A stretch of DNA of 36,848 nt, taken from positions 1 to 36,848 of IMG/VR virus record IMGVR_UViG_3300031825_000400; one strand, written 5' to 3'. The position numbers and the translations under genes were made by a program. Each line of letters starts with the position of its first letter. Positions within the stretch are counted from its first letter, which is position 1. Below, one piece after another: positions 29,985 through 36,848 of the stretch. This DNA is from a virus. Under the pieces are notes generated by a model that saw only the letters and a list, made by a program, of their open reading frames with translations, did no database searches and had not been told where the DNA came from.

Positions 29985-31678
29985 AGGTCACCCCCGCGCC
30001 GCTGTCCGTGGAGTTGGTTGAGCAGGTCCGACGCCTCGCCGCAGTTAGCAAGCCGCTGAATGATGGCCGGCGCTACTCCGAACCGCTGGAGGGCCTTGGC
30101 CTGCTTATCGCTGACAGGGCGATCCCGCCAGGGCGCGTTTTGGTCGGCCAAACAGCCAGCGTCAGGCCAGCGGGCTAGGACTGACTGATCAGCCCAGAGA
30201 AGAGCGCCGACGAGGTTGTTGGCCAGGCGCCCCGGGCACACCGCGGCACCCTCTACCCGCCCGCCCATGACGTAAGCCAACTGCCACTGGACACCCGTAT
30301 GCCAGAGCATGGCTTCGCGCTCCATTCCCAACCGGGCGCGGTCCCGGCGCTCGGTCCCGCAGCGGACCCGGTATCCGTTCTCTCCCCGGCGTTCCCACGA
30401 GAGCCGACAGCCAGCCTGCCGCACTTCATCCGGTGGTCCCACGTTCGCGAGCAGGTCGATCTGCTCCAAGAGCGTGTCGAGGGTCTCCACGCAGGGCACC
30501 TCTGACGGGTCGATCTTCTCCAGGCGTTCGGCCAGCTGCTCCAGTTTCTCGGCGGCTTGGAGCAGAGACGTCCCCTGCAGATCGAGGTTTGCCGGTAAGC
30601 CGAGCATTGCCGGTACCGTGGCGAGGGAGTGCCGGCCGGTGTTGTCTACCACGTCGATCACCACCAGGTCGCTCTTACCGGGCACCGGGCAGTTGAAACC
30701 GCCGCGGGTGCCCCGGCCCACACATTGGACATAGAGCGCCCAACTCTGGGTAGGGCGGAGCATGACGACGCAGGACACCGGCGGATGGTCGAAACCCTCC
30801 GTCAGGATCTCCACGTTAACGAGAACCTGCGTCTCCCCGTTCTTGAAGCGAGCAATCACGGCCCGCCGCTCCTCCGGCTTCATCGTGCCGTCGATCCACT
30901 CCGCAGTGACCCCGATGTCCTGCCAGGCTTCGGCCGCGTGCTCCGCGTGCGCTACCGTGACGCAGAAGACGATGGTGGGGCGGTCGGCGGCAACTTCCTG
31001 CCAATGCCGCACCGCCGCGCGTGTGCGCTCGATCTCGTCTACGGCTGCCGCGAGCTCGCTCTTATTGAAGTCATCGCCCACTCGGTGCACGCGGGAGAGG
31101 TCCACCTGGGAGCGAACCCGGAAGCCGCGCACGTCCGACAACCAGCCGTCTTCAATGGCCTCCCGAATGCTGTAGGTGAAGACCTGTTCTTCGAAGATGT
31201 GACCAAGTGCAATGCCGTCCAGCCGCTTCGGCGTAGCCGTGCAGCCCACCAGGAACGGGCCGTGCTCTTCCCAGCATCCGAACCGCTCGAGCACACTGCG
31301 GAAGGACGGTGCCGGCGCGTGGTGTGCTTCGTCCACGATTACCAGGCGCGGGCGGAACCAGTCCAGCCGGTTACCCCGATAAAGGGTCTGGATACTGGCG
31401 CACACCACCTCAGCACGCCGGTCGGCCCATTGGTCGGCCTGCTCGATGTCCACCAGGAGCCCAGGGTTGAGTGACTGGAAGCGTTGCGCGGCCTGCTCCA
31501 GCAACTCGCCGCGATGGGCGAGCACCAGGGCCGGACCGCCGAGGGTGCGCTGAATGCCGCAGAAGATCTGCGTCTTACCGGTACCGGTGGGGCTGCAGTA
31601 AAGGACGCGACGGCGCCCCTGCAACCGGGCGGTGCGGACCGCCGTCACTGCGCGTTCTTGATAGGGTCGCAGCTTCAT
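29981..31678 (-). CDS. SF2 (DEAD/DEAH-type) DNA helicase
   Basis: This 565-aa protein (start at the second ATG, 31678) has the SF2 motifs: Walker A 'SPTGTGKTQ' (K36, T37), motif II 'VDEAH' (D117-H120), motif III 'CTATPKR', motif V 'LTEGFDHP' and motif VI 'VQCVGRGTRGG'. The C-terminal ~150 residues are a separate domain with 'ARWPDAGCLADQ'. It resembles Rad25/XPB-like and phage UvsW-like helicases that remodel branched DNA or act in replication. It is coupled to the primase-helicase by an ATGA overlap. Confidence 0.88.
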   Translation of the reverse strand: MKLRPYQERAVTAVRTARLQGRRRVLYCSPTGTGKTQIFCGIQRTLGGPALVLAHRGELLEQAAQRFQSLNPGLLVDIEQADQWADRRAEVVCASIQTLYRGNRLDWFRPRLVIVDEAHHAPAPSFRSVLERFGCWEEHGPFLVGCTATPKRLDGIALGHIFEEQVFTYSIREAIEDGWLSDVRGFRVRSQVDLSRVHRVGDDFNKSELAAAVDEIERTRAAVRHWQEVAADRPTIVFCVTVAHAEHAAEAWQDIGVTAEWIDGTMKPEERRAVIARFKNGETQVLVNVEILTEGFDHPPVSCVVMLRPTQSWALYVQCVGRGTRGGFNCPVPGKSDLVVIDVVDNTGRHSLATVPAMLGLPANLDLQGTSLLQAAEKLEQLAERLEKIDPSEVPCVETLDTLLEQIDLLANVGPPDEVRQAGCRLSWERRGENGYRVRCGTERRDRARLGMEREAMLWHTGVQWQLAYVMGGRVEGAAVCPGRLANNLVGALLWADQSVLARWPDAGCLADQNAPWRDRPVSDKQAKALQRFGVAPAIIQRLANCGEASDLLNQLHGQRRGGDL

Positions 31679-31743
31679 CAAGGGAGCTTCATCTCCGGTT
31701 CGTGCGAGAGCTATCCCTGTGAGCCCTCGCCTGCTTTGGCGGT

Positions 31744-31774
31744 AAAGAAGAAGCCCCGGCCCGAAGACCGGGGC
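31744..31774 (-). terminator. Hairpin terminator inside the early operon
   Basis: GCCCCGG (31753-31759) and CCGGGGC (31768-31774) pair with an 8-nt loop, followed on the minus strand by TTCTTCTTTA. It lies between the upstream gene's stop and the helicase, so helicase and primase expression may need readthrough. Confidence 0.7.
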
Positions 31775-31786
31775 AGAACGATCGGG

Positions 31787-32230
31787 CTACGCTTCCAGCG
31801 TGCGAGTTCGGAGGTGACCGCCGTGGGAAGTGTCCAGGCAGGCCACGCCCCTGCCTTCCCGGCGCAGACTGATCTCGCCGACCTCCGCTCCCGCGAATAA
31901 CTCCACCCGCGCGTGGTCGCTCATCTCGTCCTCCGGCTTGTTCGCGTGCACCGAGACGGGGCCGCCCTCGCCGTTGTCCACTAGCGACACCAGGTCTTTG
32001 CCGTGGGCGCTCTGCAGGTAGAGTGCGGTCCCCATTTCACGGTCAGCAGAGAGCTCGAAGGCTGGCTTTCCCTCGTAATCGAAGAGGCGCAGCACGGGTC
32101 CGGTCTTTCCGAGTTCCAGCGCCAACAGGACCGTGCCGTCCGGGTGCCGGATCTGGAATGGAGCCGTCACGAAGGAGATGGTCTCCTGTTGGGTGGGCGC
32201 TTCCAGGCTGCCGAGGAATTCAGGCTGCAT
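31787..32230 (-). CDS. Early protein of unknown function (beta-rich)
   Basis: This 147-aa protein is assigned the ATG at 32230, overlapping the upstream stop by 11 nt; residues further upstream in the frame are shadows of the neighbouring gene. It is rich in beta strands with pairs such as 'GPVLRLFDYEGKPAFELSA' and 'GEISLRREGRGVACL', perhaps a small beta-sandwich. No enzyme motif recognised. Confidence 0.6.
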   Translation of the reverse strand: MQPEFLGSLEAPTQQETISFVTAPFQIRHPDGTVLLALELGKTGPVLRLFDYEGKPAFELSADREMGTALYLQSAHGKDLVSLVDNGEGGPVSVHANKPEDEMSDHARVELFAGAEVGEISLRREGRGVACLDTSHGGHLRTRTLEA

Positions 32231-32921
32231 TGGCGAGGCCCTCCGCTTGCGCTTCCGTGGCTTCCACCCGCAAGCGCCAGTGCAGGCTGGAGCAATGCGG
32301 ATTGTCCAGCTTCTCCGGGTCATCCGCATCTCGCCCAACACAGAGCCCTTCACAGAAGGCGTCCACCAGGTAGGAGCAGAGCTGTAGGGCGGCGTCACGC
32401 TCGGCCGGCGTGGCGATGAAGCCGGCCAGCTGCGACCGTACCAAAGTGCCCAGCGCTCGGACCCGGACCACTACCGGGTCAAGCTCCCGGGCTGCCTGCA
32501 CCGTCAGCCTGTGCATTGCTTCGTGATCCGCTTCGACCAGGGGAGCTTTGTCGTAGTACGGATCCATCTGCGTTTGAGTGCGGAGTGCTCGCTGAATGCT
32601 GGCACTCTCCGCCTCGGTCAGCGGAGCTTCGGGGGCAGCCTCCGGGTAGAGGAAGAGGGTCAGTCCGCGGATGTTGATCAGGTAGGTGTCGGCCAGATCA
32701 CCAGTGCGGGCGCCTACCTGGTCCGGATACCGCGCCTCCAGTGCCTTTGCTTCGGCGAGGGTGGGGAAGTGATCCAAGCCAAGGGGGGCCAGCAGTGTTA
32801 GGGCTCGCGGGTCAGGGCTCCGGAACAATGCGTCCTGCGAAGCCGAAAAAATCCTCGAACCCGCCGTATCCTTTCGGGACTTGTCCCCGTTGGATACACT
32901 AGTAGAGGAAGGGTCTTTCAT
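32220..32921 (-). CDS. Early protein of unknown function (helical)
   Basis: This 233-aa protein has AAAGGA about 8 nt before its ATG. The N-terminal third is polar ('KDPSSTSVSNGDKSRKD'), followed by 'LINIRGLTLFLYPEAAPEAP' and then a helical region ('LTEAESASIQRAL', 'MHRLTVQAARELDPVVVRVR', 'ALQLCSYLVDAFCEGL'). No known family recognised. Its place just after the immunity genes suggests an early function. Confidence 0.6.
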   Translation of the reverse strand: MKDPSSTSVSNGDKSRKDTAGSRIFSASQDALFRSPDPRALTLLAPLGLDHFPTLAEAKALEARYPDQVGARTGDLADTYLINIRGLTLFLYPEAAPEAPLTEAESASIQRALRTQTQMDPYYDKAPLVEADHEAMHRLTVQAARELDPVVVRVRALGTLVRSQLAGFIATPAERDAALQLCSYLVDAFCEGLCVGRDADDPEKLDNPHCSSLHWRLRVEATEAQAEGLANAA

Positions 32922-32947
32922 CAGTGGGTCCTTTCGAAGTGACTTGC

Positions 32948-33016
32948 CCGGAACTGCGAATTCCGGACGGTTAACAGCGGGCTGCCCTCTGGCGCTGCGA
33001 ACGCCTTGGGTAGCCC
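32948..33016 (-). other. Untranslated gap with two tandem hairpins
   Basis: The 106-nt gap between 32921 and 33035 holds CCGGAA/TTCCGG (32948-32966) and a longer stem GGGCTGCCC/GGGTAGCCC (32979-33016) with an inner GGCG/CGCC. No U-tract follows either. They may be processing or antitermination-type RNA elements. Confidence 0.5.
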
Positions 33017-33034
33017 GTTCGTGCGTACGGCCGC

Positions 33035-33241
33035 TTACGCGGCCTGCTCCTGGTGGTCATCGACCACCGCCAACACCGGCGGCTTGCTTCTCGGGATGAA
33101 AAGCTGTCCGCCGCCCTCGGTCTCCGGCACGCCCAGCAGGTAGCGGACGGCTGCGAGCATCCGCGCTCGATCCGGGGCGTACTCCCGCACGATGGTGTAC
33201 GAGGGGCTCTGCCTACGCTTTTGCTTTACAGCCTGTTCCAA
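33035..33241 (-). CDS. Small basic early protein
   Basis: This 68-aa protein starts at a TTG directly after the upstream TAA (TAATTG), with GAGGGG 8 nt before it, so it is coupled to the Cro-like gene. It is basic at the N-terminus ('QAVKQKRRQSPSYTIVREY') and helical in the centre. A DNA-binding or regulatory accessory role is possible; unknown. Confidence 0.55.
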   Translation of the reverse strand: MEQAVKQKRRQSPSYTIVREYAPDRARMLAAVRYLLGVPETEGGGQLFIPRSKPPVLAVVDDHQEQAA

Positions 33242-33508
33242 TTACAGGCCCCTCAATCTCGCGCCTGCTGCTTCGAGGAGTACTCGGGCGCGAGACCTTG
33301 AAACCGCTAGCTCGCTTGTTGCTTTTTCAACCGCGATCTCTGCCAGTGCGGCGCGAAACCTCGGTTCAAAATCCGCCGGCATCCGGATGTCGCCGCCGAG
33401 GATTTTGGAAAGCCGCGACTTATGCATCCCCAGTCTGGTAGCCACCGTCTTCTGCCGAATGCCGGTGGCTGCCAGGAGCGCGCGCAGGTCAGATAGAGTT
33501 TGGTCCAT
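33242..33508 (-). CDS. Cro-like XRE-family HTH protein
   Basis: This 88-aa protein, started at the ATG at 33508, has a clear XRE HTH ('ALLAATGIRQKTVATRLGMHKSRLSKIL', residues ~10-37) followed by a short helical C-terminus. It is the first gene of the early operon, directly under the operator array, and lacks any cleavage domain, which fits a Cro-type lytic regulator. The longer frame to 33529 would overlap the first operator. Confidence 0.75.
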   Translation of the reverse strand: MDQTLSDLRALLAATGIRQKTVATRLGMHKSRLSKILGGDIRMPADFEPRFRAALAEIAVEKATSELAVSRSRARVLLEAAGARLRGL

Positions 33509-33518
33509 CGATCTCTCT

Positions 33519-33539
33519 GGTGGTGGCAATACTGTTACC
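33519..33539. promoter_or_regulatory. Operator O1
   Basis: A 21-bp degenerate inverted repeat starting GGTGGTG and ending GTTACC, related to the two operators at 33557 and 33617. It lies at the predicted early transcript start, so binding would block leftward initiation. Confidence 0.6.
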
Positions 33540-33544
33540 AGGAG

Positions 33545-33573
33545 ATTATAGCGGTCGGTGGTGATAGTGTCAC
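33545..33573 (-). promoter_or_regulatory. Early leftward promoter
   Basis: GTGACA (33573-33568) and a perfect TATAAT (33550-33545) are separated by 17 bp. It drives the Cro-like gene and the early operon. O2 overlaps its -35 box and spacer, and O1 its start region. Confidence 0.85.
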
Positions 33574-33577
33574 CACC
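33557..33577. promoter_or_regulatory. Operator O2 (best palindrome)
   Basis: A 21-bp inverted repeat with perfect 8-bp arms, GGTGGTGA and TCACCACC, around a 5-bp centre. It overlaps the -35 box of the early promoter. Confidence 0.75.
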
Positions 33578-33616
33578 GATTTGCGATTTTTTGCATGCTG
33601 GCGTATCCAGAGGTGC

Positions 33617-33637
33617 GGTGGTGATGTTATCACTACC
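33617..33637. promoter_or_regulatory. Operator O3
   Basis: A 21-bp inverted repeat with arms GGTGGTGAT and ATCACTACC. It ends 2 bp before the ATG of the repressor gene, so binding would control the repressor itself. Confidence 0.75.
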
Positions 33638-33639
33638 AT

Positions 33640-34143
33640 ATGCGTCGAATAGCGAACGAGGAATTTGGGCGCCGGGTCCGCGACGTGCTAAGTAAGCACG
33701 GTAGCGAAGGCGCGCCGATGTCGAACCGCGGGGCTGATCGCAAGACCCAAGTCAACTACGTAACCATCGGGCGAATGGCCGAGGGCTACGTGCCTGAAAT
33801 GGAGTCTGTGGTCAAGTTCGCGCAGGGCTTCGGCCTTGATGTGAACGAATGGCTAGAGCTTGCTGGCTACGAACGGGTAGAGGATCCGGCGATGAAGCAA
33901 GCCCTTGATGCAGTCAGCGTCCTGATGCGGGGGCTCCGTGAACTCCAGGCTGAGTTTCCAGGGCAGGTCGTGCCCATCCCGCGCTTCCCCGGAGACGCGC
34001 GGTCACTCACCTTGGAGCAGGTTAGGTCAGTACTTGACGACATCCGGCGAAGGTTGGCTGCAAGCGAACCATGTCACTTCGAGGACCACGCCGTTACCGG
34101 AGCGCTGTTTATGCCCCCGGCCCGCGTTGAACAGGAGCGATAG
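33640..34143 (+). CDS. XRE-family phage repressor
   Basis: This 167-aa protein has an N-terminal XRE HTH ('TIGRMAEGYVPEMESVVKFAQGFGLDVNEWLELAGY', broken by turns, residues ~42-77) and a helical C-terminus ending near 'DDIRRRLAAS'. It lacks an S24/LexA-type self-cleaving domain, so induction would not be by RecA cleavage of itself. It diverges from the Cro-like gene across the operator array. No ribosome site is seen, so a leaderless mRNA like lambda cI from pRM is possible. The stop is 2 bp before the pseudo-ImmA gene. Confidence 0.75.
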   Translation: MRRIANEEFGRRVRDVLSKHGSEGAPMSNRGADRKTQVNYVTIGRMAEGYVPEMESVVKFAQGFGLDVNEWLELAGYERVEDPAMKQALDAVSVLMRGLRELQAEFPGQVVPIPRFPGDARSLTLEQVRSVLDDIRRRLAASEPCHFEDHAVTGALFMPPARVEQER

Positions 34144-34145
34144 CA

Positions 34146-35189
34146 TTGGAGCAGGGACTTCACTTCGACGGACCGGCTGACAATGTCGTGAACCGGTATC
34201 GGGCCAGGTACCAATCCGCAGATTGGCCAAAGGCGCCTTCGTCACTCGAAGTTATCGCTCTAGCGCGTGCGCTCGATCAGGCAGGCAAGATTAAATACGA
34301 AATAGCGACCGTGGCCTGCCCATATTGCCTTCCTGATGGTGATCATCGCTGGCTCGTGGTCTTACCGGATCTTGATTTCACTTTCGAGTGGCGGCTGAAT
34401 GCGCTCAAGTCGATTGGCCTTGCGATCATAAATAGCGTGGCAGACCCGAAGCCTTTATATTTGCCCGAGAGAACGGCATCCGCCGAGATATTAATCGAAG
34501 AATACTCCCAGGCAAGCCAGTTCGCAGAGGAATTTGCGCTCGCTTGGCTATTTCCAGTGGAACTTATGTTCTCTGGGCTGAGTGACGAGGGGATATGTGG
34601 GTTTGCAGAGTGCCCCGCAGAGTATGTGCAACGCAGATGGCGAATGCTTAAACGCGATGCGCTCGTGAAACATCCAGTGATTGCGTCCAACGTCATCAAT
34701 TCAGTTCGAGCGAAGCGCATACTCCTGCGACGACGTTCCAGTGGCGCAATACCCGTGGCGCCCAGACCATCGGTTCTTATGACGGCCTACTGGATCACTG
34801 TTAGTGGACTTGCTCTTGCCTCGTTTGGCCGGGTCATTACAATTTTCCTACTAATGTGCTCGGATGCATATAGATCAGTTTCAGTGATGCCAATTACGGA
34901 TCTGCGAGTGGCGGCATATTTATTGCTAATCTACGGCCTAACTGCAGGTGCGTACATTTTGCTCGCGTTGTTCCATTCAGATCCGAAACGCAGGCGTAGG
35001 GTGAAAGCGAAATCGGGATTTGAGCGGTTCTTTCAGAATTCAATGTCCAGCACGGCTGGACGGTTGACCGCGATGTTCGTCTTCATATCAGCATCCTATT
35101 CGTTGCCCTTTTTCGCTGCGGTGATAAAGCGCATAGGTGAAGTGCGTGCGTTGCCAGCGCAGGCCATCAGTTCCCCACTGAAGCGCTAA
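34146..35189 (+). CDS. Membrane-anchored ImmA/IrrE-like protein with degenerate active site
   Basis: This 347-aa protein starts from a TTG 2 bp after the repressor stop. Residues ~60-175 resemble the ImmA/IrrE peptidase fold: 'RLNALKSIGLAII' (83-95) aligns with the usual R-F-T-L-A-H-E-L-G-H pattern, but K88/S89/L92 replace H/E/H, and 'FALAWLFP' (130-137) matches the conserved FAxxLLxP. Three C-terminal membrane helices follow (about 210-238, 254-276, 308-327). The coding region is less GC-rich than its neighbours. It may bind or anchor the repressor rather than cut it (inference). Confidence 0.55.
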   Translation: MEQGLHFDGPADNVVNRYRARYQSADWPKAPSSLEVIALARALDQAGKIKYEIATVACPYCLPDGDHRWLVVLPDLDFTFEWRLNALKSIGLAIINSVADPKPLYLPERTASAEILIEEYSQASQFAEEFALAWLFPVELMFSGLSDEGICGFAECPAEYVQRRWRMLKRDALVKHPVIASNVINSVRAKRILLRRRSSGAIPVAPRPSVLMTAYWITVSGLALASFGRVITIFLLMCSDAYRSVSVMPITDLRVAAYLLLIYGLTAGAYILLALFHSDPKRRRRVKAKSGFERFFQNSMSSTAGRLTAMFVFISASYSLPFFAAVIKRIGEVRALPAQAISSPLKR

Positions 35190-35219
35190 CCGCAATTCCC
35201 AGCAACGGAAAGCCTGGAC

Positions 35220-36848
35220 ATGCCGCCTGTCCCAAGAGTCGCTCTATCCGGGGTCGCCCTCTATTGCCGTGTCTCCGGCGACGAACAGCGAGAGCGCCAG
35301 ACCATCAAGACGCAGGTCGAATTCGGGCAGCGCATGGCCGACCTGCAGGGCGTCTCGTTGGTGGACGTTTTCGCTGATGACGGGGTCCGCGGCGTGGTGC
35401 CCTTCGGCGAGCGCCCGGAAGGTGCCCGCCTGCTGCGCGAGGCGCGCGCGGGCCGGGTGACCCAGGTTTGGCTGTACAAGCTGGACCGGCTCGGGCGCGC
35501 TATCCGGGTGATCCTGGCGGCCGTCGATCAACTGGAGGAAGCGGGCTGCACCGTGCGAAGCCTGACCGAGCCGTTCGACACCTCCACGCCCGCCGGCCGG
35601 TTCCAACTCACCATGATGGCCGGCGCGGCCGAGCTCGAGCGCGACAACATCGCCGATCGTACCCGTGAGGGGATCGAACGCGCGGCCCGGAATGGGGTCT
35701 GGCTGAGCAGTGAACGGCTCTACGGTTACCAGATCGCCGGGAAGGGCCGGCACGCCACGCTGGTGGTGGACGAGGTGGAAGCCGAGGTGGTGCGGTTAAT
35801 CTTCCGGCTCTACGTGGAGCAGGACCTCTCCTGCGAGTCCGTAGCCGATTACCTGAACGCGGCGGGGATACCCACGATGTACGCGGCCGGCTCTCGGATC
35901 GAGCGCACCAGCGGCCGACCCACCTCCGGCCGCTGGTCCGAGGGGCGCATTCACAACATGCTGAAGACGCGCGCCTACTGCGGGACGCACGAATGGGGCA
36001 AAGAGAGCAAGGCGCCGGGCCGCGAGATCATCCGCCGCCCCGTGCCGGCGCTGGTGGACGTGGAGATCTGGGAGCGCGCCCAAGAAGTGATGGACAAGAG
36101 GAGGACTTATGCCCTCCGGAGCAGTCGTCATTCGTACCTGCTCCGCGGGCTGGTCTGGTGCGGGTGCTGTGGCCGCCCCTACTACGGCTCCACCCTCGGC
36201 GGGTATCGCTACTACCGGTGCCAGGCGAAGCAGCCGGGCCGGTGCACCGAGCCGACGACGCTCTGCCCGTCGAAGTCACTTCCGGGCTCTGTCGAAGAGG
36301 AGATCTGGTCCGACATCGAGGGCTTCTTGCGCAATCCCGCTCCGGTGGTCGAGGAACTGCGCGGCATTCTGGCCGCGCAAGGTGAAACCCAGTTCGACCG
36401 CACGAAGGAGCTGCAGCAGATCGAGACCGCCGTTGCCGCCAACGCCGGCGAACGGGCGCGGGTCCTGACCATCTACCGCAAGGGCTGGATCAACGATGAC
36501 GACCTGGAGTCGCAGCTGGCCGCCATCGAGAAGGAAGAGAACGCCCTGGCGGTCCAGCGGGAGCACACCCGGCGCCAGGTGGAAGCCGTAACCGAAGCTC
36601 GGGAGCGGTTGCTCCAGGCCGGCGGGCTACTGCAGACACTCGGCACCAGGTTGGGCGAGGAGATCTCCTTCGAAGAGAAGCGCCACCTGGTGGAGCGCCT
36701 CGTAGAGCGGATCGACGTGGAGACCCACGGCACCGGCCGGGCTGCTAAAGCACTCGTCCGGGTACGGTATTGCTTCCAAGCTGCCCCGGAAACGGGTGCC
36801 AGTTGCTTTAGCGACAACTCACTGGTAGCGCGAAGTGGATCTCCCTGA
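35220..36848 (+). CDS. Large serine recombinase (phage integrase)
   Basis: This 542-aa protein has the N-terminal resolvase domain with the catalytic serine in 'ALYCRVSGDEQRERQ' (S19), the conserved 'LYKLDRLGRAIR' and 'AELERDNIADRTREGI' segments. The recombinase domain follows, then a zinc ribbon ('CGCCGRPYYGS' near 313, with later Cys) and a coiled-coil insertion ('RTKELQQIETAVAAN' onward). It integrates the phage at attP/attB and would excise it with a directionality factor. The window ends exactly at its stop codon. An imperfect inverted repeat (CCAGTTG...CAACTCACTGG) lies in its last ~50 bp. Confidence 0.95.
   Translation: MPPVPRVALSGVALYCRVSGDEQRERQTIKTQVEFGQRMADLQGVSLVDVFADDGVRGVVPFGERPEGARLLREARAGRVTQVWLYKLDRLGRAIRVILAAVDQLEEAGCTVRSLTEPFDTSTPAGRFQLTMMAGAAELERDNIADRTREGIERAARNGVWLSSERLYGYQIAGKGRHATLVVDEVEAEVVRLIFRLYVEQDLSCESVADYLNAAGIPTMYAAGSRIERTSGRPTSGRWSEGRIHNMLKTRAYCGTHEWGKESKAPGREIIRRPVPALVDVEIWERAQEVMDKRRTYALRSSRHSYLLRGLVWCGCCGRPYYGSTLGGYRYYRCQAKQPGRCTEPTTLCPSKSLPGSVEEEIWSDIEGFLRNPAPVVEELRGILAAQGETQFDRTKELQQIETAVAANAGERARVLTIYRKGWINDDDLESQLAAIEKEENALAVQREHTRRQVEAVTEARERLLQAGGLLQTLGTRLGEEISFEEKRHLVERLVERIDVETHGTGRAAKALVRVRYCFQAAPETGASCFSDNSLVARSGSP

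Noticed and set aside
1-36848. CRISPR array or tRNA genes
   Set aside because: No regularly spaced direct repeats with unique spacers and no cloverleaf-like sequence were noticed by eye; a tRNAscan or CRISPR finder run would settle it.

Overview
The window reads as an almost complete temperate siphophage (prophage) genome from a GC-rich bacterium. It opens on the stop codon of a small helix-turn-helix gene and closes on the stop codon of a large serine recombinase, so attachment sites and host DNA are not visible and the host cannot be named. Promoters look like sigma-70 sites and most starts have GGAG-type ribosome binding sites. No tRNA, rRNA, IS element or CRISPR array was seen.

Layout. 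1-1394: an 80-aa DNA-binding protein (minus) divergent from a short plus-strand operon (SWIM zinc-finger protein, zinc-ribbon protein, small hydrophobic protein). 1395-1529: a convergent region with a strong bidirectional terminator and three different palindromes. 1530-23199: the late operon, all minus strand except one inserted gene. Read in transcription order it runs TerS, TerL, portal, MuF-type head protein, scaffold, major capsid, connector genes, tail terminator, tail tube, a small membrane protein, two tail chaperones joined by a likely -1 frameshift, tape measure, distal tail proteins and fibre/appendage genes. A plus-strand membrane protein (12903-13397) sits inside this operon like a moron. 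23248-25360: lysis-type genes (putative YkuD-like peptidoglycan-active protein, unknown protein, holin-like protein) with a small plus-strand cluster inserted. 25370-25510: a strong leftward promoter followed at once by a terminator, which resembles an antitermination-controlled late promoter. 25510-26266: two overlapping sigma-region-4-like genes. 26376-33508: the early leftward operon (primase-helicase, SF2 helicase, several unknown genes, Cro-like HTH). 33509-33639: an immunity region with three 21-bp operators and a near-perfect early promoter. 33640-35189: an XRE-type repressor followed by a membrane-anchored protein that resembles ImmA but lacks the metal motif. 35220-36848: the serine integrase.

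How it may work. The XRE repressor would hold the early promoter off. On induction, the early operon would make the replication proteins and, at its far end, the two sigma-4-like regulators. These lie directly before the promoter-terminator switch and are candidates to turn on the lysis and structural operon.

The least explained signals are: paired intergenic palindromes (TGTCTGCC-NN-GGCAGACA with TATCCCACGTGGGATA) found together at three distant gene junctions; the pseudo-ImmA/repressor pair; a cluster of eight GGAGGGTT iterons in the 3' end of the primase-helicase gene; and the late promoter switch.
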